From Paenibacillaceae bacterium (lineage in GTDB: Bacteria > Bacillota > Bacilli > Paenibacillales > NBRC-103111): a stretch of 64,000 bases of DNA. Position 1 is the stretch's first letter, and each line of letters starts with the position of its first letter. The DNA lies in assembly GCA_029256185.1 (NCBI GenBank), contig JAQSYI010000014.1, positions 176,805 through 240,804 on the forward strand, read 5' to 3'. A program made the translations under genes and the position numbers. The notes below the pieces were generated by a model that searched no databases, had not been told where the DNA came from, and saw only the letters and a list, made by a program, of their open reading frames with translations. This document shows positions 25,701 through 34,958 of this stretch, piece after piece.

Positions 25701-28426
25701 TCGCGGGAACGGATGAGGCAGGGACCATTCTGCTGGATTGGGGCGACAACGGCGAGGAGGACTTCAGCCATTACCGGCTGTACCGGGGAACAAATGCGGA
25801 TTTCGCTCCTGAAGCAGCCGCCCTTGTCGGCGGGAGCTTGACTGTCAGCGGATACAGGGATGAGGATGCCTTGCAGGGCAGGCTTTATTATTACAAGCTG
25901 ACGGCCGTCGACCGGATCGGTCTGGAATCCCAAGCCGCTTCTGTCGTCCAGGCGGCCATTCCCGATGCATACAAGAAGCGGGCGCTTCTGATCGTGCTCT
26001 CCGAGGAGCTGATCCCCGGGGATATCAGCCTGAAGCAGCGGCTGGAGGCGCTTGGCTGCAAGGTCTCGGTAATCAATCACAACAACCTCACCGGAGCAGA
26101 GGGGGAGGGCTTTGACTTCATTTACTTTTCTTCTTCGGTCTATGAGAGCAGGGTGGGAGCGTTGTTCAACGGTACAACCGTTCCCTATGTGATCGCCGAT
26201 TACGGACTGTTCGACAATATGAAGCTGGTGGAGACCTCCTCCCAGGGCAAATCCGTAGACAAGCAGACCCAACTGCTTATTGCCGATCCCTCCTCCCCGC
26301 TTGCCGCCGGATTGTCGGGACTGGTTACAGTCACGCATGCACCGGCCGTGTTCTCGTATGCCCAGCTTCCGGCAACGGCATTGCAGGCGGCTGCTGTTGC
26401 CGATGCGCCCCATCTGTCCCTGACGGCAGGGTATGAAGCCGGGAGTGTGATGGCGGGAGGCTTCCAGGCTCCTGCCCGCCGACTGGTCTCCTATCAGTTG
26501 GACGCGGTGCCCAACGCGCTTACCGCGGACGGCTGGAGGCTGTTCGATGCGGGCATCGGCTGGCTGGTGGGAGAGGTGCCCGCAGCACCTTCGGACATTC
26601 AAGCGGTTGCGTTGGAGGACGAGAGCGTCAGGCTGAGTTGGAATCCCGTTGTACACAATCAGGCGATCAGCCGCTACGAGGTATACTGGAACGGAGTCAG
26701 GACGGACGCGGCAGCCCAAGAGCAGGATGGGCGCATGCAACTGGACATTGAGGGCGTACAGCAGGGAGCGCATTATTTTGCAGTCCGGGCTGTGGACATG
26801 CAGGGCAATGCGTCTCCTCAGGGGATATTGGTCTATGCCGGGGAAGAGCCGGGCCCCCCTCCGGCTTCGGGGGAGGAAGAGACCGGGGGAGGTACGGATG
26901 ATGGTGAAGAGACGGAGGAGGACACAACGCAAGAGGATGATCCCGGGGAAGCCGGTGGAAACGAAGATGGTTCTGAAGACGTTGATGATACAGATAATGG
27001 CACAGAAGATGATGGTACAGACAATGATGGAACAGATGGTGATACGACGGATGATGAAGGGACAGACGGTGATGTGACAGACGATGATGCGACGGATGAT
27101 GATGTATCAGACGACGATACGGACGGTAATACCAACGGTGACCAGACGGCAGCAGGGAATGAGGCTGGAGCCAATGGGTCTCAACATGCCGGGCAGGGTC
27201 CTGCACAGGGTGCCGCTGGAGAAACCCGGGCGGAGCTTGTCCCGGGCGGCATTGCCATAAAGGCCGTACCGGATAGCAACAATGCCGTCGCTGCCAGGCT
27301 GGAGCCCAACCAGCTGAAGGAGGCTATGGACGCTGGGGTAAACAGAATATTGAAAATCCGGTTTGACCCATGGGAGACGTCCCCTTCCTCTGTTTCGCTG
27401 TCTCTGCCCATACAAGCTTGGCTGGGCCAGACGGGAGCACAGCCGGTTGAAGCCATCGAAATTGATGCCGGTCTTGTGCGTATGACATTGCCCCGGTCTG
27501 TTATGGCCCTTGCTGCAGATCAAGATGCGGAGGAGCTTGCGGTGCATATCAGCCCGAAGCCAGACGCCAAAACATCGGGAGCTGCAGACGGCGCAAGCTG
27601 GGAAGCCGCTTACGATTTGGGAATAAGCCTCGGCGGGGAATCCGTGCAGCTTCCCGGGAGTGGCGTGCTGATCCATATCAGCCACCCCCTGTCCCCGGGA
27701 AGTACGCCTGAGAGAACAGCCGTGTTCAGACTGGACGGCGGCTCCGGTGAACCGCAGCCTGTGATGAGCGGGCGGTACGACTTCACAGCAGGGCATTCGT
27801 CCTTTCTTATGAAGACATCCGGCATATATGCCATATGGAGCTCTCCCGACCTGTTCACAGACCTTGAAGCTGTTCCCTGGGCGCAATCGGCTGTCAGCTT
27901 TCTGGCTGCAAGGCAGATCACGGACGGGGTAGCCCCTGGCGGATTCGGACCCGAAGAAGCGGTAACCAGAGAGCAATTTCTGAAGATGCTCCTGCTTGCG
28001 CTGGAGATTGATGTCAACGGCCGGACGGAAGCGGCCTTTACGGATGTCCCTGCGGGAGCGTGGTATTACGGGGCAGTAGCCCATGCGCAGCGGTTGGGGA
28101 TTGCCGAAGGCAGGGAGGACGGAAGCTTCGGCATTGGTCTGGAGGTAACCCGACAGGATGCGGCCGTGATGGCTCTAAGAGCGTTGGATTATTTGAAGGG
28201 AGGAACGGGGAGGACGACAGGCGCCGCCCCCCTTCCGTACAGCGACCGGGAGAGCATTGCCGGATATGCCAAGGATGCGGTGCAACGCATGACCGCCTCC
28301 GGGATTATGGAGGGATTCCCGGATAACGGCTTCCACCCGTATACATCTGCCACCCGTGCTCAGGCAGCGGTTATGATCAAGCGGATCATGGATCTTCAAC
28401 TGGACGGCTCTTTACTGGGGTTATAG
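22709..28426 (+). CDS. S-layer-anchored beta-helix protein, pectate-lyase-like, 1905 residues
   Basis: This giant secreted protein probably binds or cleaves polysaccharide at the cell surface. It has a signal peptide (about 1-34, ending TAHA) and a Rossmann-like module A at about 42-240. A right-handed parallel beta-helix of the pectin-lyase type follows, about 336-875, opening YSTIQAAVDAAAPGDTVRIG. Next come two FN3 domains (about 888-1085), a second copy of module A (1089-1291), a third FN3 and an Asp/Thr-rich acidic linker (about 1379-1490). The C-terminus has three SLH domains (about 1711-1901; AFTDVPAGAWYYGAVAHA). The ATG at 22709 follows AGAAGAGGAG. Catalytic residues of a named lyase family were not identified, so enzyme activity is inferred. 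Confidence 0.85.
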   Translation: MMTKARNFLLAVLMLALLVQGIGPLAAIRTAHAYPGEKGNALLVVGSASSLTGTDKALRTRLLSLGYSVGEVTSTEAAAGHIAGSSVIVVSSTATKITTAVKNAVVPSIVFKASLYPGAALTGNAKDTDYGSSTTENTVSMSVYNSAHPLSAGLAGDIAIQTGATTISWGQPAASAIVIASAISDAAHAALFAYERGAAMAGGTAAPARRVALPWGSSITAATEEGWRLFDAAVGWSTALNPSPARNITSFSVMGQIGASAVDPEAAEIVFTMPADAIITGLQPSIELSELASVYPPSGAAVDFSGQGAVVYTVTAEDGSARQWSVRLVVQTPQGNRVELLRNGQLHQTYSTIQAAVDAAAPGDTVRIGGGEYFENVIIDGLAATQNAPVIIEAAPGETVIVNGADSGLAVSGNRRWTHEGGGVYTAQVPWTGDSEKALLTWASRAAGGLLAAHYTRAKFDEGARGDDKTWRDGETVYIKLKNGQDPNQVPLYIGMSDGVFRIENSSFITIRNLQIRGGGFAGIYMKSDGYRNLTLEGLEIVNCFRGLSTDDEHESGEGLTIRNNLIRTDWPADWRWDGYNDSGSSSNEMVAPMRGHGMVMKASYSEISGNEISGGWDGMQVQGHEIRIHHNRIHNMKDDGIELESNNTKNLHLYENEFYDNFVGFSIISDTPGPIYIYRNTFSSNKLSLFKPQTGETYRYGYSIKNGGDWGAGARNIKVYHNTFYDKRTNLFDRDKTYDWNDFEYYNNIFYTVGIRDERGTVESSQLGSTEKYSQGNRFDGNLYYSEKSPRLFGDWDGLGTCTTLASCRELSPVFERSGIQINPLFLQLDAADGAFNTLHTAEESPVRNGGTTVPLDLGWPDTVNITDGLPDIGRYELAPRVTGDLAPPAAPAGLAVTSASPYSVALEWNANSESDLRGYNLYRGTSPHFTPDSYTKLATWLQDASYTDRLELIPGTAYYYKLTAVDLAGNESSPSGEASAVPPADASAPAVPGALIAGTDEAGTILLDWGDNGEEDFSHYRLYRGTNADFAPEAAALVGGSLTVSGYRDEDALQGRLYYYKLTAVDRIGLESQAASVVQAAIPDAYKKRALLIVLSEELIPGDISLKQRLEALGCKVSVINHNNLTGAEGEGFDFIYFSSSVYESRVGALFNGTTVPYVIADYGLFDNMKLVETSSQGKSVDKQTQLLIADPSSPLAAGLSGLVTVTHAPAVFSYAQLPATALQAAAVADAPHLSLTAGYEAGSVMAGGFQAPARRLVSYQLDAVPNALTADGWRLFDAGIGWLVGEVPAAPSDIQAVALEDESVRLSWNPVVHNQAISRYEVYWNGVRTDAAAQEQDGRMQLDIEGVQQGAHYFAVRAVDMQGNASPQGILVYAGEEPGPPPASGEEETGGGTDDGEETEEDTTQEDDPGEAGGNEDGSEDVDDTDNGTEDDGTDNDGTDGDTTDDEGTDGDVTDDDATDDDVSDDDTDGNTNGDQTAAGNEAGANGSQHAGQGPAQGAAGETRAELVPGGIAIKAVPDSNNAVAARLEPNQLKEAMDAGVNRILKIRFDPWETSPSSVSLSLPIQAWLGQTGAQPVEAIEIDAGLVRMTLPRSVMALAADQDAEELAVHISPKPDAKTSGAADGASWEAAYDLGISLGGESVQLPGSGVLIHISHPLSPGSTPERTAVFRLDGGSGEPQPVMSGRYDFTAGHSSFLMKTSGIYAIWSSPDLFTDLEAVPWAQSAVSFLAARQITDGVAPGGFGPEEAVTREQFLKMLLLALEIDVNGRTEAAFTDVPAGAWYYGAVAHAQRLGIAEGREDGSFGIGLEVTRQDAAVMALRALDYLKGGTGRTTGAAPLPYSDRESIAGYAKDAVQRMTASGIMEGFPDNGFHPYTSATRAQAAVMIKRIMDLQLDGSLLGL

Positions 28427-28490
28427 CCCTGTTGGCGTTGACAGAACGGGAAATGAACTGATAAGATCAGAACTATCAATAATGTTTATT

Positions 28491-28512
28491 ATTCCTATTG
28501 GATAAGTATATT
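28491..28512 (+). promoter_or_regulatory. candidate ssuD promoter with CymR-like element
   Basis: TATATT at 28507-28512 could be the -10 of ssuD. The imperfect palindrome ATTCCTATTGGAT overlaps the spacer and resembles sites of the sulfur regulator CymR. A 10-bp inverted repeat, ACGGGAAATG (28446) and CATTTCCCGT (28530), brackets the region. This is a pattern reading only. Confidence 0.3.
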
Positions 28513-28570
28513 AACATATCTGTCCCGTACATTTCCCGTCTGCAAACAACGCGAAAAGGAGTCCTCTTTC

Positions 28571-29701
28571 ATGAACATTTTCTGGTTTATTCCCACTTAC
28601 GGCGACGGCAGGTATCTGGGAACCCGCGTGGGCGCCCGAGCGGCTACACCCGATTACTTCCGGCAAATCGCCACCGCTGCCGACGGGCTTGGCTATACGG
28701 GAGTGCTGATTCCCACCGGCAAAGGCTGTGAGGACCCCTGGATTACCGCCTCCTCCCTCATCCCCATAACCAGAAGGCTCAAATTCCTGGTGGCCATGCG
28801 TCCGGATCTCATGTCCCCGACCCTGGCTGCCCGCATGGCCGCTACCTTCGACCGAAGCTCGGAAGGAAGGCTGCTGCTGAACGTGGTAACCGGAGGGGAC
28901 CCGGAGGAATTGGAGGGAGACGGAGTTTTCCTGGATCATGACGGGCGTTATGAACGGACCGATGAATTCCTGTCCGTCTGGAAGCAGGCCATCCAGCAGC
29001 AGGAGGTCACTTATACCGGGAAGCATATCCAGGTAAACAAAGCCAAGGTACTGCATCCCACGGTGCAAAAGCCTTATCCCCCGCTGTACTTCGGCGGTTC
29101 GTCGGAGGCGGCGCTGAATACAGCCGCCAAGCATATCGACGTCTATCTCACTTGGGGAGAGCCGCCGCGGCAGGTCAGGGAGAAGATCGCTGCCGTCCGT
29201 CGATTGGCAGAGGAGCAAGGACGGTCCGTGCGCTTCGGCATCCGTCTGCACATTATTGTCCGCGAGACCCGGGAGGAAGCCTGGAGGGCGGCCGACAGTC
29301 TGATTGCCCATCTGGATGATGCAACCATCGCTTCCGCCCAGCAGGTGTTCGCCAAGATGGACTCCGTAGGCCAGCGCAGGATGTCGGAGCTGCATAAGGG
29401 GGACCGGACAAGGCTCGAGATCAGTCCCGATCTGTGGGCAGGCGTAGGCTTGGTGCGGGGCGGAGCGGGCACCGCACTTGTAGGAGACCCCGGCACCGTC
29501 GCGGCCCGCATGCAGGAATATGCCGAACTGGGCATCGAAACCTTCGTGCTCTCCGGCTATCCCCATCTGGAGGAGGCTTACCGGGTGGCGGAGCTGCTCT
29601 TCCCGCTGCTTCCCTTAAGCGGAGCAAGCCGCGGGACCGGCCAAGTGATCCCCGCTGCCGGAGAAGCGGTTGCTTTGGGCAATCTGCGCGGCGGCAGCTA
29701 A
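28571..29701 (+). CDS. ssuD: FMNH2-dependent alkanesulfonate monooxygenase
   Basis: This 376-residue flavin monooxygenase of the bacterial luciferase family splits alkanesulfonates into aldehyde and sulfite, providing sulfur. It opens with [16 protein letters not shown] and carries [18 protein letters not shown] at about 99-116 and [20 protein letters not shown] near the end, all typical of SsuD. Its length matches the family. The ATG at 28571 follows AAAAGGAG. The usual partners, the flavin reductase SsuE and the SsuABC importer, are not adjacent, so the gene is an orphan here. Confidence 0.92.
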   Translation: MNIFWFIPTYGDGRYLGTRVGARAATPDYFRQIATAADGLGYTGVLIPTGKGCEDPWITASSLIPITRRLKFLVAMRPDLMSPTLAARMAATFDRSSEGRLLLNVVTGGDPEELEGDGVFLDHDGRYERTDEFLSVWKQAIQQQEVTYTGKHIQVNKAKVLHPTVQKPYPPLYFGGSSEAALNTAAKHIDVYLTWGEPPRQVREKIAAVRRLAEEQGRSVRFGIRLHIIVRETREEAWRAADSLIAHLDDATIASAQQVFAKMDSVGQRRMSELHKGDRTRLEISPDLWAGVGLVRGGAGTALVGDPGTVAARMQEYAELGIETFVLSGYPHLEEAYRVAELLFPLLPLSGASRGTGQVIPAAGEAVALGNLRGGS

Positions 29702-29826
29702 CCGGCGTGACCGATTTTCTGCCCGTCTAGCCACACCACCGCCACCGAGGTCGCTGCCCGTCAGCCCAACCGCCACCCCGCACAGCGTTCGCCAAAAATG
29801 CACATCTCCATCAGGATGCATTATGG

Positions 29827-29832
29827 TACAAT
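29827..29832 (+). promoter_or_regulatory. -10 element of the FmdB-like gene
   Basis: TACAAT within TATGGTACAAT lies 31 bp before the start codon at 29863. No convincing -35 is seen. Confidence 0.4.
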
Positions 29833-29862
29833 AACAAAAAACGCCTATTGCGAGGTAAACCT

Positions 29863-30078
29863 ATGCCATCCTATGATTTGAAATGCCAATGCGGCCATGA
29901 GTTCAACCTGATGGCCTCCATGAGCGACCGGGAGAACAAGCGGATTAGCTGTCCCGTGTGCGGAAGCAATGCGCTTGATCCCGTCTTCAAGAGCCTGGGG
30001 ATTATTTCATCCCGCAGGTCGCCGGAACGGCCCTCCTGCCCCAATGCCCATGTCTGCGGCGGAGGCTGCGCCCATTAA
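29863..30078 (+). CDS. FmdB-type zinc-ribbon small protein
   Basis: This 71-residue protein has the FmdB putative regulatory fold. A CxCGHEF knuckle near the start (CQCGHEF, 8-14) and CPVCGS (about 30-35) form one zinc site, and the tail (CPNAHVCGGGCAH) adds further ligands. The ATG at 29863 follows GCGAGGTAA; a longer frame upstream has no site. It stands alone between ssuD and a terminator-like hairpin. Function is not known for the family beyond suspected regulation. Confidence 0.8.
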   Translation: MPSYDLKCQCGHEFNLMASMSDRENKRISCPVCGSNALDPVFKSLGIISSRRSPERPSCPNAHVCGGGCAH

Positions 30079-30151
30079 GTGCCAGTCCTTCACCGCGGGT
30101 TTCCAGTAGGAGTATTCGAAGGCGAGCCGCTTCTTTCGAAACTTGAACAAA

Positions 30152-30192
30152 GGGTCATCCTTCTGCGCACCTTAGCGCATGACGGATGACCC
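30152..30192. terminator. cruciform hairpin between convergent genes
   Basis: GGGTCATCC (30152-30160) pairs with GGATGACCC (30184-30192), and a nested TGCGC / GCGCA hairpin lies in the loop. A short T-rich stretch follows only on the minus strand (CCCTTTGTTC). It probably ends the minus-strand hydrolase operon and may serve both directions. Confidence 0.55.
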
Positions 30193-30238
30193 CTACCTAT
30201 GATCCAGATCAAGCCGGACCCCTGCAATATCCTCTGAA

Positions 30239-30549
30239 TCAGAGCTGCCGCCCCGGAGCGAGTGCTCCCGGAGCGGTTCCGGCCTTTGCCTCAGCTTGGT
30301 TCGAGGCGCCGCTCAAGCCGCCCGGATTTCCGGCCTTGACCACGAAGTAATACTCCGTGCCATTAATCAGACCGTCCGCCGTCGCATACACCCGGTCCGT
30401 AACGCTGTCCACCGGCTTCTTCCCGAACTGTCCGGAAACCGTGGACATATACAGATTGTAATAGGTTGCACCTGTAACCGAAGCCCAGCTCACCGTCACT
30501 TGGCCGTCTCCGCCGACAGCATTCACCTGCTGCGGATTGGCCGGAGCGG
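30239..30549 (-). pseudogene. FN3 domain cut off from the upstream hydrolase by a frameshift
   Basis: Downstream of the TAG that ends the hydrolase at 30550, the next frame continues without a gap as VAAPANPQQVNAVGG and then a complete fibronectin type III domain (QVTVSWASVTGATYYNLYMS). Its own ATG at 30526 has no ribosome binding site. A single missing base in the short C run near 30558 would explain the split. Either the gene has lost this binding domain or the base was dropped in sequencing. Confidence 0.7.
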
Positions 30550-33192
30550 CTACGGGTTTAAGGCAATATCGGCGATAACCGCTGTATAGGGGGCAATCAC
30601 CATACTCTCCGCATATTCTCCTTGGGAAATAATGGGTTCAGGGTTAACAACAGGGAAATCGCGAAAAGTCGCAAACGGCGCAACCGCCAAATCCGGAATA
30701 GGATCATCCCCGTTGCCGTAGGTCCATACAGGCTTCAGTTGCGCTTCCTCCAGCTCCACTGTCACCGGATGATTGGTACGGTTAATAAACACGGCCTGGG
30801 TAATCCCCGCCTCTGAGCCGAAGCCCCAGACTCCTACCTCCTCCACGTCATGGTAGACCGTCTCATTGGTGAACCGCAGCTTATTGTGGTTGACCACTCC
30901 CTCAGTCAGCTTAACAGGATAATAATGACTGTTCTCGCTTAATAGCTGCCCCATCCCCTTGAAGGTGTAATAAGCAGGAAATTTATTCCCTGATTGTATG
31001 CCAAAGCCTTGTCCGTCCACCAGCGTATGATAGCTGGAATATTGAATGACTCCCGTCTGAATCATGGTCAGAAGCCGCTCCATATAATGAATGGCAAAGC
31101 CGGGAGTCCGCATTAATTGCATTCTTGCTTTTTCCCCGGCGTCTGACTCGCTGAACAGAATCTCCGGAATAGCCCCCCATTCCGACACCCACATTTCCTT
31201 GCCGGGGAACTGTGCGGCCTGTTCCACGAAACCTTCGTAGGTTTCCTTGGTGTAAGTGGACAGATGGCTCATTACATCATCAGCGGTCAGACCATTAACC
31301 GAAGGCAGATTCGTGTAATCATGAGGAATGACAGCATCGTAATAAGCGGCGTTCTGGGCAACAGTAGTATTCCAGTTGAAGATTCTTCCCAGGAAGGTGC
31401 TTCCCCAATCGACTTCCATCCCCTCATAGGGCTGGTTATTTGGATCGCTTATAATGCGCTGCTCCATACTTTTGGTCAGAATGACAATACCGATCTTGGT
31501 GTCAGGATATCTCTCTTTGACGGCTGTGTAAATTTGCCTGACCTTCGCCACATAGTCATCCACTGTCACAAAGGGCATCATACCATACGTATCGTACAGC
31601 TCATTGCCTAACTCCAGATTGACCGGGCTATCGGTAACCTGCTTGATATCATCCAGAATGGACAGAATTTCCGCTGCACTTTGGCTGCTTACATTGACAC
31701 AGTAGAGATAAGGAATTTGCAGCTCGTTGGGCGCATAATAGATATCCGCCGGGGTAAGCGGGCTGTATCCCGGCTTGATGGTGGAATAAGAATCAAGTCC
31801 TGCCGACTTGGTGCCGTAGAAGCCCGCGTATCGGGGGTCCTGGGTGGACATGGTGACGCCTTCCTTGGCCATAAAATAATTGGAGGGTGTTCCATCAGGC
31901 CCGCGAAGGCTTTGGATCTTCAAATCCCGCATACTGTCCATGATGTTGGGAGGATTATAATTCGTCCAGCTGTTGATTCTGTTCACCAAGGTATAATGCA
32001 TGCCATAGATGCCGAAGGGAATGGGATTGGGTGCTCCCTCAGCCTTAAAGCTGGCTGAAGTGGGTGTTGGAACCGCCTTCTCTGTTACCGTCACCAAGCG
32101 CTCTGCCATAATTGCGCCATTCGGAGTAACTGCCCGGATCATGGTCACCCCTGCATTCTTGGCTTTTATTCCTCTGGCTTTGGAGGCCTGGCCAACAAGC
32201 TCTGCGATGGAGCTGTCCGCAACGCTCCAGATCAGCGTCTTGTTATCTGCCGACGAAGGAGTATAAACAATTGCCAGATTGGTGGATTCTCCTTCCTCCA
32301 ACGTCAATGCCGCAGGGGAGAATGCAATGGACGTTAACAGCGAAACCCCTATAATCTGGCAGGTATCGGATAAGGCGCCATCCGCCGTAGAGACCGTAAT
32401 CGCGGCATTCCCCTTCTTGAGCACGGCAGCCTCACCGTATGCGCTTACAGTAACGGTAGCGGGGTCCGAGCTGGTCCACACAAGAGGCTGGGCCGTGGTG
32501 TTCAATAGCTCCAGGTTGATTGTCCCTCCCGGGCTGGCCGTAAGAACCTTATGCTTCAGGAACAGGCCGCTGGTTGGGTCGTTGAAGATCACGATATTAT
32601 CAAATTCAGCGGCAGCTTGATACGTATACAGCTTCAATGTTCCTTTTCCGGCAGGAATGTTTCTGATTGTGCCGACGCTTTGGTAAGCGGTCTCCGCCGA
32701 CTTTTTAATTTGTACATTCGCTTCCGTGCCTTTGGCAACAATCTTCAAATCATAATCCGTGTTTCGGTCTATTTTGTAAGCAGACAGCTGTGCCTCCGCC
32801 GGCATGGTCCCCAGCTTATAGCTGATGCTGTTATCCCTGAAGAGCAGCATCAGATTATTCGGACTCCCGTGGCGGAGAGTAATGGAGGTGAAGTTGCTGC
32901 CTTGCGCATTCTTCCTGTTGAAGGTAAGCTGCAAGGTCTGGTCCTGCCAGACCGCACCGCTGCCGATGATTGTCACATCATTGGTGCCGGTGGTATTCTG
33001 AAGCTCCAGCCTGCCGGCATCCGTAATCCGTGCCGCGCCATTGTTGATCTTCCAAGCCATCAAGCCATTATCGAAGCTTTCATTGAATTGCTGATACAAG
33101 ACCGGTTCGTTCTCGGACGCCAATGCAGCGATTGGGCAAGCACTGATCATCAATGCCATAATCATCATCCATACGATTAATTTCCGCTTCAT
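30550..33192 (-). CDS. secreted clan GH-A glycoside hydrolase with Ig-like domains
   Basis: This 880-residue secreted enzyme has a signal peptide (1-26, ending AALA). An N-terminal beta-sandwich follows (about 30-215), resembling a carbohydrate-binding or LamG-like module. Next come BIG2-type Ig-like domains (about 215-385; SIAFSPAALTLEEGESTNLA) and a TIM barrel (about 395-790). The two catalytic glutamates of clan GH-A are visible: E531 in LELGNELYD and E671 in MWVSEWGA. A beta domain follows. The ATG at 33192 follows TTTGGAGGG. It is the last gene of an importer operon, so it likely produces the oligosaccharide that is imported. The closest comparison is with GH51/GH79-like enzymes; the exact family is undecided. 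Its terminal FN3 domain is frameshifted away. Confidence 0.8.
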   Translation of the reverse strand: MKRKLIVWMMIMALMISACPIAALASENEPVLYQQFNESFDNGLMAWKINNGAARITDAGRLELQNTTGTNDVTIIGSGAVWQDQTLQLTFNRKNAQGSNFTSITLRHGSPNNLMLLFRDNSISYKLGTMPAEAQLSAYKIDRNTDYDLKIVAKGTEANVQIKKSAETAYQSVGTIRNIPAGKGTLKLYTYQAAAEFDNIVIFNDPTSGLFLKHKVLTASPGGTINLELLNTTAQPLVWTSSDPATVTVSAYGEAAVLKKGNAAITVSTADGALSDTCQIIGVSLLTSIAFSPAALTLEEGESTNLAIVYTPSSADNKTLIWSVADSSIAELVGQASKARGIKAKNAGVTMIRAVTPNGAIMAERLVTVTEKAVPTPTSASFKAEGAPNPIPFGIYGMHYTLVNRINSWTNYNPPNIMDSMRDLKIQSLRGPDGTPSNYFMAKEGVTMSTQDPRYAGFYGTKSAGLDSYSTIKPGYSPLTPADIYYAPNELQIPYLYCVNVSSQSAAEILSILDDIKQVTDSPVNLELGNELYDTYGMMPFVTVDDYVAKVRQIYTAVKERYPDTKIGIVILTKSMEQRIISDPNNQPYEGMEVDWGSTFLGRIFNWNTTVAQNAAYYDAVIPHDYTNLPSVNGLTADDVMSHLSTYTKETYEGFVEQAAQFPGKEMWVSEWGAIPEILFSESDAGEKARMQLMRTPGFAIHYMERLLTMIQTGVIQYSSYHTLVDGQGFGIQSGNKFPAYYTFKGMGQLLSENSHYYPVKLTEGVVNHNKLRFTNETVYHDVEEVGVWGFGSEAGITQAVFINRTNHPVTVELEEAQLKPVWTYGNGDDPIPDLAVAPFATFRDFPVVNPEPIISQGEYAESMVIAPYTAVIADIALNP

Positions 33193-33273
33193 TAATACAC
33201 ACCCTCCAAATTTGGATTATAGCCCGTATATCCTCCGGAAATAGGTGAGGCTTTACGGGATGCGAGGAATTGG

Positions 33274-33286
33274 GCGGCTCAGCCGC
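33274..33286 (-). promoter_or_regulatory. small intergenic hairpin between binding-protein and hydrolase genes
   Basis: GCGGC-TGA-GCCGC forms a perfect five-pair hairpin just after the binding-protein stop. It has no T run, so it may stabilise the upstream message end rather than terminate. Confidence 0.35.
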
Positions 33287-33293
33287 ATTGAAT

Positions 33294-34889
33294 TTATTGG
33301 AGCTGCTCCTTGTTTTCCTTATACCAGTCATTGACCAGCCGTTCCACATTCTCTCCCCCCAGCCGCTTCCACTCCCTCCGCAGCTCCTCTATTCCCGCCT
33401 GAGCGCTCATCGCGGACCCGCCCGTAATGACCTTGGCTTCAATTTGCTGGGCGATGGGAGTCAGAGTAGCAAGCAACTGGGTAAGCTCCGGCAGACTCGG
33501 GCTGAAGGGAATATCCCGGCGGAACTCATTTTTCATCGCAACCTTCAGGGATTCCGCCTTCTCCTTGGCGTATTCCTGGGACAAGGCGTCCGTTGCCGCC
33601 ATTACAGGAAACCATTCCGCTTTAAGCCCATGCTTGTTGACTACCGCATACTCGCCGGCATAGCTAACCTCCTTGCGGAATACGGCTGCATCAATGGTTT
33701 TCGGAATATCCCCTTCCATCTTGTAATGGACATTCTCCTCCCCGTATTTCAGCGGCCTCCAGCCTGTCTCCAGCATCCAGTCAAGGAACTTGATGGCTGT
33801 CTCCATTTTATCCTCCTTCATACTTGCGTTGAAGGCAACCAATATATTGGCCGGGGTTTCCTGATACAATCCGTTCTTGCCATATTTGGAGGCTACAGGC
33901 TCCAGCGCTTTCATCCTTGCATCCGGAACATTCTTCTTCAGATCCATAAACATATTCTCCATGTTCCAGGAGCCCATGAATATGCCTGATTTGCCCGTGG
34001 TAAAAAATTGGCTGGAGCGTTGAAAGTTCTTGTCCGTAATAAATTCTTTATCAATCAAACCCTCTTCATACAGCTGCTTCTGAAAAGCCAGAGAATCGGC
34101 GAACCGGTCGTTGATTCTGCCGAATTGCAGTCTGTCGCCTTCCAGGTACCACTGAGTCTCATGAGTGAGGAACAAGCTGCGCATAATCAGGTTGCCGTTA
34201 CCGTTGAAGGTGATGGGCACGGTATCCGCCTTGCCGTTGCCGTCAGGGTCATTATCCCTGAACTTGCGGGCCACATCCACCAATTCCTCCACGGTTGCGG
34301 GTGTCTTCAACCCCAGCTTATCCAGCCAGTCCTGGCGTATCCACATCCCGTGGTTGGCAATCGCTTCTTCTCCACGGAGGCTTGTTATCGCATACAGCTT
34401 ATCATTGATCGTGATAAACGGCTTCAGCTCCGGATGCTCCTTCAAATAATTTTTGTAGGTGGTGCTGTATTTCTCCACGTATTCGCCTATGGGCTGAATG
34501 GCGCCTTGATTAGCCAATTGAGCGATGTAGTTCCGGTCGTACTCCCAGATCAGGTCAGGTGCGCTGCCCGAAGCGATTAACGTATTCAGCTTCACCTGCG
34601 CCTCGTTCCGCGCAACGGGCACCCACTTTACAATAGCAGGACTGTTTGCGTCTATCCATTTGGTCCAGCGGTTGCTCTCATAGCTTCCCTCCTCGGTCGG
34701 GACCTGACCACGGTCGAATATAGAGATGCTGATTTCCCTCTTGGGCCCCGCTGCTGCGCCCGAAGCCGCCGATGCTCCGGGTGAAGCTGTGGCGGAAGCG
34801 CCGTCTTGCTCCTCGTTGCCGCAAGCCGCAAGCGCGGTCATGGTCATGCATATCGCCATCAAAGCTGCTGTTGCTTGAACGGATTTCAC
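33294..34889 (-). CDS. extracellular sugar-binding lipoprotein (LplA type)
   Basis: This 531-residue solute-binding lipoprotein has a signal peptide with lipobox LAAC (MTALAACGN). The mature protein begins with a Ser/Ala-rich linker and then ISISIFDRGQVPTEEGSYES, the usual opening of LplA-like proteins. It would deliver an oligosaccharide to the permeases encoded upstream. The GTG at 34889 is spaced five bases from AAAGGA; a TTG one codon earlier is too close. Substrate specificity cannot be read, but the secreted hydrolase downstream is its likely supplier. Confidence 0.9.
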   Translation of the reverse strand: MKSVQATAALMAICMTMTALAACGNEEQDGASATASPGASAASGAAAGPKREISISIFDRGQVPTEEGSYESNRWTKWIDANSPAIVKWVPVARNEAQVKLNTLIASGSAPDLIWEYDRNYIAQLANQGAIQPIGEYVEKYSTTYKNYLKEHPELKPFITINDKLYAITSLRGEEAIANHGMWIRQDWLDKLGLKTPATVEELVDVARKFRDNDPDGNGKADTVPITFNGNGNLIMRSLFLTHETQWYLEGDRLQFGRINDRFADSLAFQKQLYEEGLIDKEFITDKNFQRSSQFFTTGKSGIFMGSWNMENMFMDLKKNVPDARMKALEPVASKYGKNGLYQETPANILVAFNASMKEDKMETAIKFLDWMLETGWRPLKYGEENVHYKMEGDIPKTIDAAVFRKEVSYAGEYAVVNKHGLKAEWFPVMAATDALSQEYAKEKAESLKVAMKNEFRRDIPFSPSLPELTQLLATLTPIAQQIEAKVITGGSAMSAQAGIEELRREWKRLGGENVERLVNDWYKENKEQLQ

Positions 34890-34958
34890 CAATTCCTTTC
34901 ATCCCCCTAGATGATATTGAACATCCTATATCAAGAGCGATTATGCAGCCCCTTGATA

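Noticed and set aside
26649..27206. Alternative frames over the acidic linker of the SLH protein
   Set aside because: Low-complexity GAT/GAC-rich DNA is open in several frames; the long signal-peptide-to-SLH frame explains the region.
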